Shown: positions 36,891 through 48,439, numbered from the stretch's first letter. The stretch: DNA of 64,000 nt from Nicotiana tabacum (GCF_000715075.1 NC_134095.1:58090419-58154418), one strand, 5' to 3'. Notes: generated by a model from the sequence alone, not told the origin. Numbers and translations: made by a program.

Positions 36891-36925
36891 GTTCGAGGAC
36901 AAACGTATGTTTAAGTGGCGGAGGA
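36891..36925 (+). promoter_or_regulatory. Conserved 14-nt inverted repeat and polypurine tract
   Basis: GTTCGAGGACAAAC (36891-36904), one mismatch from the perfect inverted repeat in the coding element, lies 21 nt before the 3' LTR. Purine-rich GTGGCGGAGGA directly precedes the LTR at 36926. Confidence 0.7.
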
Positions 36926-38631
36926 TGTAACGACCCGACCGGTCGTTTTGAGCTATTACTCTTCGCTCGCCAGTTCTCGGGCATGACTAGCCCCGTGTGA
37001 TGTTGTATGACTTATTTAAATCGCCGGTTGTGTTTTTTAGGGTAATTGGAATGAATTTTGAAGAACAGTTCTCAGTTTGAAGCTTAAAATTTACAAGGTT
37101 TGACCAAGGTTTTACTTGTTAGTATATGATCCCGTATTGGAATTTTTCTGATTTGATTAGCTCCGTTAGGTGATTTGGGACTTAGGAGCATGATCAAAAT
37201 GTGTTTTGGATGTCTGGAGTAGATTTAGGCTTTAATTGGCGAAATTGGAAATTTTGGCATTTTCTGCTTGATAGGCGAGATATTTATATGGGGATCGGAA
37301 TGGAATTCCGGAAGTTGGATTAGGTCCGTTGTGTCATTTTTGACGTGTGTGCAAAATTTCAGGTTATTCGGACGAGGTTTGATAGACTTTTTGATCGAAA
37401 GCGGAATTTGGAAGTCTTTGGAATCATTAGGCTTGAATCCGATGTGATTTTGGTGTTTTGATATTGTTTTGAGCATTTTGAAGGTTGGAACAAGTTTGAA
37501 TGATGTTATGGGGTATATTGGCATATTTGGTTGAGGTCTCGAGGGCCTCGGGTGAGTTTTGGGTGGTTAAACGAATCAAATTGCATGTTAAAAAGTTGCA
37601 GGTTTTAGCTTATGTTCTGTTGCAGGTATTTTCTTCATCGCGATCCCGTGAGGAGGCTCGGATCGCACAGAGCTGTCTCAGGGGAATCATTTGGAGGTAA
37701 TATTCTTGACTTCATACCTCGTTTATATGTAATTAAAGGTCTAATTAGTGGTAAGAATTTGGAGAAATCAGTGCAATAATGGGTAGTTAGGGCTTGAGAT
37801 TAAGAGACCTTAAAATTAGAATTTGAGGGGTCATTTGAACTACGATATCAGTATTCTTGGTATGTACAGACTCGTGGGAGGATGAGTATCCTTATGGTGT
37901 AAATTTTATCAGATTTCGAGATGTGGGCTCGGGGGCCGGGTTTTGCTAATTTCAGGATTTTTGAGTTAATTCGATTATTTTCGCTTGGGCTTTGTTCCTT
38001 TAGCGTGTATTAATCATGTGGAACTGATTTTGGTTAGATTTGGAGCAATTGGAGAGTGATTCGAGAGGCAAAGGCACCGCAGGCTAGAGTTGGGACCAGA
38101 TAGAGGTAAGTAATGATTGGGACCGGATTTCACATTGTTGTGTTATTTTGAGGTGATGCACACGCCAGATGACAAGCCTGTGGTCGTACAGCATTGGTGA
38201 TTATGACTTAGTCCGTACCGTATGACTGTTTAACTGCGTATTTGAATGAAAATATTTTGTATCATCATGTTTTGGGCTAAATGCTATGTGTGGGCCTATG
38301 CCAACTATTTTTGATCCTTATGGGACTTTTACTACTTTTCCTCACTATTTTGACTTAATAATTATACTCAGTCATGTTGTATTTTTTTAAAATTTCCTAA
38401 CTCAGCCTTATTTACTAAATCTTGGCACTATAAATGATATTTGAGCTGAACGCCCTATTTTACTGATAGTCCGAGTGACTTGTGAGGTTGATGGCTGAGA
38501 GAGGCCGAAGGCCTGATTGTGAGATTGATGACTGAGATAGACCGAGGGTCTGATTGTGAGGTTAATGACTAAGAGAGGCCGAGGGCTTGGTTGTGACGAT
38601 TATATATTTATGGATCGGACTGCATGCCCAG

Positions 38632-38683
<52 letters not shown>

Positions 38684-39638
38684 ATCGGGTTGCACGCCGC
38701 AACAATATAGCGCTTGGGCTGAAGGAGCCCCTCCGGAGTCTGCACACCCCCAGTGAGCGCAGTCGACTATATATATGGATCGGGCTGCACACCGCAGCGA
38801 TATATGGATAAGCTGCACGCCGCATCGATATATGGATAAAGTTGCATGCCGCAACGGTTATTATATGGTACCTATTGAGCATCATTGCTGAGTGTGAGAG
38901 TTGATTGATATGAGTTGAGTCATGAGTGACTGAGAGGCTTGCCCGAGGGGCTATATATACATGTATACGAGTGATGCTTTGCCTAAGGGGCATGTTTATG
39001 AACTTAATGGTTCCACTCCTCCTTAAAGTGAGTTTCTATTGAATGTGTTGATTTAATTACTGCTTTCACTCATCTTTAGACCGAGCCTCTATTGAAAATG
39101 TTCAACAAAATAATTTTAAGCAACCTTCCTTTAAACTGAAGTTTTTACAAAGAATTCGGAATTTAGTCACTGATTTGGCTTTGTTACTTCCACTAAGATT
39201 TTTAAGTTACGAAACGGTTATGAATTTCTGTTTTCCCTGAGGGGCTGTATACAAATTATGTTATGGCCGAGGGGCAGATTATGATTTTCATCACTTTCAC
39301 TATAAATTTCACTAAACTTCTACTGAAAATTGTTAGAAAGTCATTTTTAAAGGATTTTTCCGAAATGGGAGTTGAACGAGATGATTTGTTTTGTATCTTG
39401 TTTTGAAAACGTGCAATATTCTCAGCGGTGCCATGATGTGGTTTGTGTGATTTCCTGCTGCTCAGACCTTATTTACTTTTATTACTTACTGAGTTGGAGT
39501 ACTCACATTACTCCCTACACCTTAATAAATCGTATAAAAATCACTTTTATTAAATAATGGTTGATTCGGGATTTGTGTCGGCTGGCCTAGTTTCACGATA
39601 GGCGCCATCACGACCAAGTTGGTTTTTGGGTCGTGACA
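36926..39638 (+). repeat. 3' LTR, family A2 (2.71 kb)
   Basis: From TGTAACGACCCGACCGG to GGGTCGTGACA, collinear with 30648-33601. It is shorter, mainly because sequence near the right end is missing (around 39515-39530, where 33230-33480 has no counterpart). It holds (TA)n at 38634-38681 and four to five copies of the GGGCTGCACGCCGCA minisatellite up to about 38860. Confidence 0.88.
38610..38865 (+). repeat. (TA)n microsatellite and minisatellite in LTR A2
   Basis: A run of about 24 TA units (38634-38681) is followed by copies of ATGGATCGGGCTGCACGCCGC-like sequence near 38681, 38777, 38806 and 38833. There is one to two copies more than in the 5' LTR. Confidence 0.85.
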
Positions 39639-40078
39639 ACAAATATCCTACCATCACATCAATAATGCGCGATAACCGTTCATGAGCATCATAGCAACAT
39701 GTGCATAGCCTCAAAGCTCTCAGAAGTGCAGCTACCGAGCTATAGTGACCAAATATCCTTCCACAAGGCGACGACAATAGCTCAAACAACCAATTAGGGA
39801 GAAACATCCTGCACCACATTCGTAGTACAATAACAATTACTCATCGTCGATTCACGACCACGCTTCGCGTCGCATAAGATCAAATGGAAGGGAAATGAAG
39901 GCATATGACTCAAAGGGAATCAAATCGCACGATGAGGAAATCAAGAAGGGAAGTGCTTCTAATAGCCATGTAGCCTCTCGAAGATAAGTACAGACGTCTC
40001 CATACTAATTCGCGAGACTCTACCAGACTTGCTCGTGACTCATGAGACCTAAGGGAACCTAGTGCTCTGATACCACAT
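39639..40078 (-). mobile_element. Old gene-less retroelement, internal segment 3 with leader and primer site
   Basis: Aligns with about 61700-62145 and closes the old element begun at 18588. On the minus strand it starts, next to the LTR at 40079, with a degraded primer site (reverse complement of TGCTCTGATACCA, 40062-40074) and the leader block; the GATCGGTAC core has decayed here (near 40002-40010). Confidence 0.75.
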
Positions 40079-42828
40079 TGCCACGACCCAAAATTCATCA
40101 AAAGTCGTGACATTGAGTAATTAATTAAACTCTCATTTTAATATTTTAGGAACCATAATTTTCTTTAATTTAACTAGTAAAAATGTATTCATCATCGAAT
40201 AAATAAAAATGTTTATAACGTTTAATACTAAATATCCCATAATCATCCCAGAACCCTGTGTCACAAGTGCATGAGCAATCCCTAGGAAATCAAATGAAGT
40301 ACAATAATTGTCCGGAATACAGATTTGGATAGAAAGTAAATACAATACACTGAAAGAGACTATGCTGGCTGCGGGTTGCCTCGAGAGATGCAGCTCGCCT
40401 AAGTCTCCGTATCATCCATGCTGCTATACCCATTAGGCCGTTAGAGGTACATGTGCCTGTGCAACAAAAATGCACAGCAAGTGTAGCATGAGTACAAAAA
40501 CAATGTGTACTCAGTAAGTATCCCGTCTAATCTCGAAGAAGCAGAGATGAGAGGTCGACATTGACACTTACTATTGGTCCAATGATAGTATACCAAATAT
40601 TTAATAAATCGAGGATTTTCATAAAAATGACGGTAACTCAATTAGCATGAGGCAAGTAAAAAAATTCTTTCGTTTATAGGAAATTCCCAAATCCATTTTC
40701 ATCATTTATACATTTATCTCAGGCTAGGGAGAAACAAATATCAACATCTATGAATTTTAAGGCAAGCACTACAAACATGCGAAAATCATTTCGAGGTCGT
40801 ACGACCCGATCCAATAAATATTTAAACTGTACACTGCCAGAGGGTCGAATGATGCGAGCCATAGATGCATCTATTTAATCTATTAAGGCGTTCGGCCCGT
40901 TTCACAATATATAAACACATTCAAACAGTCAAATCAAGAATTCATCAAGGAGAAATTATCCTAAAAAAGGCAAGTTTCTCTTTTAAAAGTCAAGAAATGA
41001 TGTCTAGCCTTTTAGAAATTTATTTATACGTTCGATATGTTTTAAGCATTTTTAAGTTGACAACAAGATTTCAAATATTACAAGTAAAGCATGCTTTTAG
41101 GCCCTAAACTAGCCGGACTTAAGCATAATAGTAGCTATGCACGGACTCTCGTCACCTCGTGTGTACGTAACCCCCACAAATAGGAGCACATATCTAATTA
41201 ATTCACCTATGGGGACAATTCCCTCTTACAAGGTTAGAAAGGAGACTCACCTTGCTCCAAAGTTCTATAACCGGCATTCCACGCCATTCTGAAGACTCAA
41301 ATTGATGCACAACGTTCTAAATCTAGCCAATAATTATGTAAACACATCAATACATGTTCAATTACTCATAATAATCTGATTTATAACAATCCCTACCCCG
41401 ATTGAAAAGTTGACGAAAATGCCCTCAGGCCCACGTGCCCGAATTCAGAATTTTTTTGAAGATAAAGTTTACCCATAACCTCACGAACTCAAATATGTAA
41501 TTTAATCTTAAATTGATGTCCAAAATCGTGGTGAATATCCGAAAATACCAACCTTCTAGGTTTTCCCCTCAACCCCAAGTTTGTACCAATTTTCATGCTA
41601 AAATCTATACAAAATCAATGTATTTAACACAAAACTAACATAAACCACTTACCTCATGCTTGATGGTGAAAATGGCACCTCAAAGTTGCTCTAAAATCGT
41701 CTCTAATGGAAGAAATAGAGTTGAAATGAACCCAACCCTCGATTTAAGAGAACCTCATTGCCTCCAGCATTTCCGCACCTGCGGTCACTTGACCGCTTAT
41801 GTGGTTCCGCAGGTGCTACCCACAATCCACTTCAGTGGTCCTCCTCCAGGCCCTTAACTTCCACATCAGCGGCAAGATGACTGCATTTGTAGTCCCATCC
41901 TATTCCAGCCACTCCCGCTTCTGCGGCTCCGCACCTGCGGCCAAGACCTTGCAGGTGTAGTTACATAGATGACATCAGGTTTCAGCGCTTCCTTCCAACT
42001 CCAATTCGATCTGTTAACCATCGGAATCCACCCAAGTCCCCCAAGACCCCGTCCAATCACACCAACCAGTCCTATGACATAATGCGGACCTGCTCGAGGC
42101 CTCAAATCACATTAAACAACGCCGAAATCATGAATCACACCCCAATTCGAGCTTTGTGAACTATAGAACTTATAACTTCTACATCCACCGTCGGATCCTA
42201 TCAAATCACGTCCGATTGACCTCAAATTTTGCACACAAGTCATATTTGACATTACGGACCTACTCCAACTTCCGAAATCGGAATCTGACCCTGATTCAAA
42301 AAGTCCACTTCCGGTTAAATTTCCCAAAACCTTCAAATTTCTAACTTTGGCCAAATGACCTACGGACCTCCAAATCCACTTCCGATTGCGCTTCCAATAC
42401 TTGATTCACCATACAGAGCTATTCCCAGACTTGAAATCCCAAACGGACATAGATAACACTGAAATGCACTTCAACCCAAACTTATGAAATTCTTCCAAAA
42501 TGTTAACTTCCACATTAGGTGCCAAAATGCTCCCGGGCCGTCCAACTCCCGATCTGGACATACGCCCAAGTCCAAAATCACCATACAAATCTGCGGGAAT
42601 GTGCAAATCCCGATTCCGAGATCGTTTACTCAAAAATCAAATCTTAGTCTATTCTTACAACATAAAGCTTCCGAAATGAGAATTCTCTTTCCAAATCAAC
42701 TCCGAACGTCCCATAATTCAATTCCGACCATGCGTACAATTCATACTACATAAAGTGAAGCTTCTCTTGGACTCAAACTACCGAACGACACACTAGAGCT
42801 CAAAATGATCGGTCGGGTCATTAAATTT
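40079..42828 (-). repeat. 5' LTR of the old minus-strand element, family A1 (2.75 kb)
   Basis: On the plus strand it runs from TGCCACGACCC to GATCGGTCGGGTCAT and matches A1 LTRs at 180 and 62146. It has a palindrome cluster (41770-41960) and reversed splice-donor-like ACTTACCTC (41647-41655). Its outer edge directly meets 5S spacer sequence (TTTTAATATATC), so the element inserted into, or recombined with, the 5S array. The terminal TGTAACG is not preserved at that edge. Confidence 0.82.
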
Positions 42829-43305
42829 TAATATATCAACGGTAGATATAATAATTCATCAATGAGTTTTAAGTAATATAAACAATGTTTTTTTACATGA
42901 AATAGTAATTTTTTTAAAAGAAACTAATTAGGGAAAAAAATGAGGAAAATATTTAAAGGTAGATATTGTAAATCACGACCTTACGGGCTTAACATCGTTG
43001 CACTTGACATATCACTACGCCTTGGCCTCGAAGGCAGCATCCATATGACGTCTAGTTGCGATGTCATCATTCCATGCGGCCTAGTGTGATAGGCATGTTG
43101 GACCCTCTAATTGTGATATTATCATCGAGCGCGGCTTGTTGTTATTTGTCAGCGCTTTTGTCTGCAAAAAATACGTAAGTTTGAAAGAGGAATCGCGCAA
43201 AACGGATAAATGAGCGTAAATGTACGACGTTTTAAGGTTTTACACTATGGGACCTAAAGCTGGAGGAGGAAAGGTAATAAAGGAATTTAGAGTGCAAGGA
43301 ATGTT

Positions 43306-43425
43306 GGATGCGATCATATCAACACTAACGCACCGGATCCCATCAGAACTCCGAAGTGAATGGTGCTTGGGCGAGAGTAGTACTAGGATGGGTGACCCTC
43401 TAGGAATTCCTCGTGTTGCATCCCT
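43306..43425 (+). rRNA. 5S rRNA: 5S rRNA gene copy 1 (degenerate)
   Basis: 120 nt from GGATGCGATCAT to GTTGCATCCCT. About eight changes from the plant consensus, clustered in the internal promoter (GTGAATGGTGC for GTTAAGCGTGC) and in CCTCTAGGAATTCC. Followed by a T run (CTTTTT) that would end Pol III transcription. Probably not functional. Confidence 0.9.
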
Positions 43426-43935
43426 CTTTTTGGCAAAATTTATATCTTTCATCTTTTAATATATCGGCGGTAGATATAATAAATTCATAAATGAGTTTTA
43501 AGCAATGTAAACGATGTTTTTTTACATGAAATAATAATTTTTTAAAAAGAAAATAATTAGGGGAAAAAATAAGGAAAATACTTAAAAGTTAGGTATTGTA
43601 ACTCATGACCTTACGGGCTTAACAATGTTGCACTTGACATGTCACTACGCCTTGGCCTTGAAGGCGGCATCCGTAAGATGTCTAGTTGCGATATCGTCAT
43701 TCCATGCGGCCTAGTGTGATTGGCATGCCATGCCCTCTAATTGTGATCTTATCGTCGAGCGCGGCTTGTTGTTATTCGTCAACGCTTTTGCCCGCAAAAA
43801 CTACATAAGATCAAAAGAGGAATCTCGTAAAACAGATAAATGAGCGTAAATGTACGTCGTTTTAAGGTTTTATACTTTGGGACCTAAAACGGAAGGAGGA
43901 AAGGTAATAAGGAAATTTTGAGTGCAACGAATGTC

Positions 43936-44054
43936 GGATGCGATCATACCAATAAAACTCACCAGATCCCATCAGAACTCTCAAGTTAAACGCGCTTGGA
44001 TGAGAGTAGTACTAGTATGGGTGACACCCTGGGAAGTCCTCGTGTTGCATCCCT
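43936..44054 (+). rRNA. 5S rRNA: 5S rRNA gene copy 2 (degenerate)
   Basis: 119 nt. The loop A/helix region reads CCAATAAAACTCACCAG instead of CCAGCACTAACGCACCGG, and GACACCCTGGG replaces GACCCCCTGGG. The promoter-side C at -1 and GC at -12/-11 are present. Likely a pseudogene. Confidence 0.88.
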
Positions 44055-44570
44055 CTTTTGGCAAAATTTATATCTTACTTCTTTTAATATATCGACGGTA
44101 GATATAATAAATTCATAAATTACTTTTAAGCAATGTAAACGATGTCTTTTTTTTTAAATCAAATAATATGTTTTTTAAAAGAGAATAATTACGGAAAAAT
44201 AAAAATAAGGAAAACATTTAAAAGGTAGATATTGTAAATCACGACCTTACATGCTTAACAACGTTGCACTTTACATGTAATTACGCCTTGGCCTCGAAGG
44301 CCGCATCCGTAAGACGTCTAGTTGCGATGTCGTCGTTCCATGCGACCTAGTGTGATAGGCATACCGGGCCCTCTAATTATGATATTATCGTCGAGCACGG
44401 TTTTTGTTATTGGTCAATGCTTTTGCCCATGAAAAATACATAAGATCAAAAGAGGAATCGCGTAAAACAGATAAATGAGCGTAAACGTACGCTGTTTTAA
44501 TGTTTTAAACTTTGGGACCTAAAGCGGAAGGAGGAAAGATAATAAGGGAATTTAGAGTGCAAGGAATGTA

Positions 44571-44690
44571 GGATGCGATCATACTAGCACTAACGCACCG
44601 GATCCCATCAGAACTCTGAAGTGAAGCGTGCTTGGATGAGAGTAGTACTAGGATGGGTGACCCCCTGGGAAGTCCTCGTGTTGCATCCCT
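44571..44690 (+). rRNA. 5S rRNA: 5S rRNA gene copy 3 (best preserved)
   Basis: 120 nt with about five differences from consensus (CATACTAGC, CTCTGAAGTGAAGC, CTTGGATGAG), several of them C-to-T or G-to-A at CG or CNG sites. Base -1 is A rather than C. This is the copy most likely to fold as 5S rRNA, but activity is doubtful. Confidence 0.92.
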
Positions 44691-45167
44691 CTCTTTGGAA
44701 AAATTTATATATTACTTCTTTTAATATATCGATGGTAGATATAATAAATTTATAAATGAGTTTTAAGCAATGTAAACAATGTCTTCTTTTACATGAAATA
44801 ATAATTTTTTTTAAAAGAAAATAATTAGGGAGAAATAAAGATAAGGAAAATATTCAAAAAGTAGATATTGTAATTCACGAAATTACGGGCTTAACACCAT
44901 TGCACTTGACATGTCACTACGCCTTGGCCTCGAAGGCAGCATCCATAAGATGTCTAGTTGTGATGTCTTCGTTCCATGCGTCCTAGTGTGATAGGCATGC
45001 CGTGCCCTCTAATTTTGATATTATCATCGGGTAATACATAAGATCAAAAGAGGGATCGCGTAAAATTGATAAATGAGTGCAAATGTACGTCATTTAAGGT
45101 TTTACACTTTGGGACCTAAAACGAAAGGAGGAAAGGTAATAAGGGAATTTAGAGTGCAAGGAATGTC

Positions 45168-45287
45168 GGATGTGATCATACCAACACTAACGCACTGAAT
45201 CACATCAGAACTCCAAAGGTAAGAGTTCTTGGTCGAGAGTAGTACTAGGATGGGTGACCCCATGAGAAGTCCCCGTGTTGCATCCCT
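45168..45287 (+). rRNA. 5S rRNA: 5S rRNA gene copy 4 (degenerate)
   Basis: 120 nt with many changes: GATGTGATC, GCACTGAATCACATC, CTCCAAAGGTAAGAGTTCTTGG, CCATGAGAAGTCCCC. The internal promoter is badly altered. The upstream spacer carries a deletion. Confidence 0.86.
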
Positions 45288-45795
45288 CTTTTGGCAAAAT
45301 TTATTTTACTTCTTTTAATATATTAACGATAGATATAATAAATTCATAAATGAGTATAAGCAATGAAAATGATATTTTTTTAAATGAAATAATAATTATT
45401 TTAAAATAAAATAATTATGTTAAAATAAAAATAAGGTAAATATTTAAAAATAGATATTGTAAATCATGACCTTACGGGCTTAGCACCGTTTCACTCGATA
45501 TGTCACTATGCCTTGTCCTCGAAGGCGGCATCCGTAAGACATCTAGTTGCGATGTCGTCATTCCATGCGGCCTAGTGTGATAGGCATGACAGGCCCTCTT
45601 ATTGTGATATTATCGTCAAGTGCGGTTTGTTGTTATTGGTCAGTGCTTTTGTCCGTAAAAAAACGTAAGTTTAAAAGAGGAATCGCGTAAAACGGATAAA
45701 TGAGCGTAAATGTACGTTGTTTTAAGGTTTTATACTTTGGGACCTAAAGCGGAAGGAGGAAAGGTAATAAGGGAATTTAGAGTGCAAGGAATGTC

Positions 45796-45913
45796 AAATG
45801 CGATCATACAAGCACTAACGCACCGGATCTCATCAGAACTCCGAAGTTAAGCGTGCTTGGTCGAGAGTAGTACTAAGATGGTGAACCTTGGGAAGTCCTC
45901 GTGTTGCATCCCT
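45796..45913 (+). rRNA. 5S rRNA: 5S rRNA gene copy 5 (degenerate)
   Basis: 118 nt. The first two G are A (AAATGCGATC), the central GTTAAGCGTGCTTGG is intact, but GATGGGTGACCCCCTGG has shrunk to GATGGTGAACCTTGG. Confidence 0.88.
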
Positions 45914-46396
45914 CTTTTTGGCAAAATTTATAACTTACTTCTTTTAATATATCGACGATAGATATAATAAATTCATAAATGAGTTTTTTGCAATGTAAAC
46001 GATGTTTTTTTACATGAAATAATAAATTTTTTTAAAAGAAAATAATTAGGGAAAAATAAAAATTAGGAAACTATTTAAAAGGTAGATATTGTAAATCACG
46101 ACCATACGGGCTTAACTCTGTTGCACTTGAGATGTCACTACGCCTTGGCCTCGAACGCGGCATCTGTAAGATGTCTAGTTGCGATGATGTCGTTCCATGC
46201 GGCCTAGTGTGATAGGCATGCCGGCTCTCTAATTATGATATTATCATCGGACGCGGTTTGTTGTTATTGGTCAACACTATTGCCCGAAAAAACTACATAA
46301 GATTAAAAGAGGAATCGTGTAAAACGGATAAATGAGCGTAAATGTACGTCGTTTTAAGGTTTTACACATTGGGACATAAAGCAGGAGGAGGAAAGG

Positions 46397-46427
46397 TAAT
46401 AAGGGAATTAAAAGTGCAAGGAATGTC
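46397..46427 (+). promoter_or_regulatory. 5S upstream promoter elements (example, copy 6)
   Basis: Plant 5S genes use a TATA-like element near -28, GC near -12 and C at -1. Here TAATAAG lies at about -31 to -25, GC at -12/-11 (in GTGCAAGG) and C at -1. The same arrangement recurs in copies 2, 4 and 5; copies 1 and 3 have lost C at -1. Confidence 0.65.
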
Positions 46428-46547
46428 GGATGCGACCATACGGGCACTAACGCACCGAATCCTATTATAACTCCGAAGTTAAGCGTGTTTGGGCGAGAAT
46501 AGTACTAGGATGGGTGACCCCCTGGGAAGTCCTCGTGTTGCATCCCT
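46428..46547 (+). rRNA. 5S rRNA: 5S rRNA gene copy 6 (degenerate)
   Basis: 120 nt. Changes lie mostly in the 5' third (GCGACCATACGGGC, CCGAATCCTATTATAAC); the 3' half is nearly consensus. The array is broken 88 bp downstream by an LTR. Confidence 0.9.
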
Positions 46548-46635
46548 CTTTTTGGAAAAATTTATATCTTACTTATTTTAATATATCGACGGTATATATA
46601 ATAAATTCATAAATGAGTTTTAAGCAATGTAAACG

Positions 46636-48439
46636 TGTGATGACCAAAAAGGTCATCTCTTATTTTAGAAATCAAATCTGTGTTCCGAGGCCTTAAAAAT
46701 CTCGTTTTGTCTCACCTCAATTTACGTGCGGAGTCCAGGCGCATTTCTGGAAAACTTTTATGTGAAATTTAAAAGAAATATTGAATTTACCCTTTAAAAT
46801 TGATTAAAGTTGACTTCGGTCAATATTTTTGTTAAACGGACCCGGACCCGGACCCGGACCCCTGATGTAACGGTCCCGTAGGGTCCGTAGGAAATATGGA
46901 ACTTGGGCGTATGCCCGAAATCAAATTCCGAGGTCCCTAACCCGAGAAATATTTTTTTAAAGAGAATTATTTGCTTGAAAATATAAAGACTTTTGGAAGT
47001 GAAATGGTGTGTTATCTTGATGGTACCAGGATGGTATTTTGGTTCCGGGGCCCGGTACGAGTTTTAAATAATATTTATGTTGAATCTGTGAAATTTGGTA
47101 AGACTCAGAGTTGATTTGATATAAATCGGACCTTAGGTTGAGAAAATGGAAAATTTGAACTATCTTATGAATTTGAGGTCAAATTCGTAGTTGTTGATAT
47201 TATTTTGATGATTGATTGCACGAGCAAGTTCGTATGATAATTTTAGACTTGCGTGCATGTTTGGTTTAGAGCACCGTAGGCTCGAGTGAGTTTTGGATAG
47301 GCCACAGAGTGATTAGTACTTAGGAAACTCAGTTGTGCATAAGGTATTTTTGCATAGGCGTCTGACCTCGCAATTGCGAGATCAGGCTTCGCAATTGCGA
47401 TGTGAGCAGGCCTAGGAAATGCGACAATTATGTCGAAAATGCGAACCAGGCCTGGGCAGGCCACCATCGTAAATACGAACATCTGGCCGGAAGGCCCTTC
47501 TGTCACAAATGCGAAATTTTCATAGCAAAGGCTAAGACAACAATATTTTAAAGAGTTCGCAATTGTAGACCCCTGATCGCAATTGCGATAACTGCGACCT
47601 ATTAAGTGGGATTTCAGACGGGATTTTCATCATTTTGCAATTTTCTCAAACCCTAAACATCCCTAGGGGATTTTTCAAAGATCCAAACTTCTCCAAATCA
47701 TAGGTAAGTGATTTCTAACTCATCTTCTTCAATCTAATTCATCTTTTTACATTATTTCACTTCAAAATCAAGGATATTTTATGGAAAATTGGGTGTTTTT
47801 GGGTAGGAATTAGGATTTTCAATTTTTGGGGATTTGGACCTTTAATTTGAGGTCAGATTTCTAAACCAATTGAATATTTGAGTTTGTGGGTGATTGGGCA
47901 ATTGGGTTTTGGTTCGAACTTCGAGTTTTGACCAAGCGGGCCCAGGGTCGATTTTTGACTTTTGGGAAAAACATAGAGAAATCTATATTCATGCATTAGA
48001 ATTGGTTTATTTTGCATTTATTGATGTTATTAAGTAAATTATGACTAGATACAAGCAGATTAGAAGTGGAACTGAGAGGTAAAGCGGTAATTGAGGCTTG
48101 ATTTTGTCCTTGGAATTGAGGTAAGTGTTTGGTCTAACCTTAGCTTGAGGGAATAGGAGTTGTGGTCTTATTTGCTACGTGTTAGTGTTGAGTACGACAT
48201 ATAGGTGTGGTGACGAGTATCTATACATTGGTGTCAAGCCTGCCCGTGAGTCTTATACCATGATTGTTGTGACTCTAATATGTACCGTCCATGCTTAAAT
48301 TGATGATTATCAATGTTGAACAAGACTTATAAAAGTTTCTTGGTAATCGATCATTGTTGAGTATTGGCTCAAGTTGAGATTTATTTTGTGAAATAACTGT
48401 TGAAACCAGATTAGTTATAGCTTATTCCCTTGCCGGGAT
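46636..48439 (+). repeat. Tekay-type LTR, family B, 3'-truncated (1.8 kb)
   Basis: Begins TGTGATGACCAAAAAGGTC and follows LTR 18846 collinearly to TTCCCTTGCCGGGAT, where a Tat-like LTR takes over. It has its own GCAATTGCGA cluster (47360-47600), splice-donor-like TAGGTAAGTG (47701-47710), second GAGGTAAGTG (about 48119) and a short GGACCC repeat (46838-46861). It ends the 5S array on the right. The five bases before it (AAACG) cannot be checked for duplication because the other end is missing. Confidence 0.85.

Larger units (their letters stand above)
30648..39638 (+). mobile_element. Gene-less long LTR retrotransposon (LARD-like), 9.0 kb
   Basis: Two LTRs of family A2 (30648-33601 and 36926-39638) flank a 3.3 kb inside with no gag or pol. 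It keeps a primer site, the conserved leader, the 14-nt inverted repeat and a polypurine tract, so it has what is needed to be copied in trans. No exact target duplication is seen (TCAAG on the left, ACAAA on the right); comparison with about 61700 suggests the target read roughly CATAGACAAAT. It inserted into the old minus-strand element after 30647. Confidence 0.85.
42829..46635 (+). repeat. 5S rDNA tandem array, six units of about 600-635 bp
   Basis: Six 5S-like genes start at 43306, 43936, 44571, 45168, 45796 and 46428, spaced 630, 635, 597, 628 and 632 bp. Spacers share blocks such as ATCGACGGTAGATATAATAA, CTTACGGGCTTAAC and TACGCCTTGGCCTCGAA. The short fourth unit lacks part of the spacer (around 45030). 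The array begins inside a spacer, at the edge of an LTR, and ends inside a spacer at another LTR. So both borders are truncations. Confidence 0.93.

Noticed and set aside
38562..38993. 143-residue minus-strand frame
   Set aside because: It owes its length to the (TA)n run and minisatellite in the LTR.
30643..39643. Five-bp target duplication of the LARD-like element
   Set aside because: TCAAG and ACAAA do not match; only a loose similarity to the expected target is seen.
40079..42828. Target-site duplication between the old element and the 5S spacer
   Set aside because: The other end of the element is lost at 18588, so no second copy can be compared.
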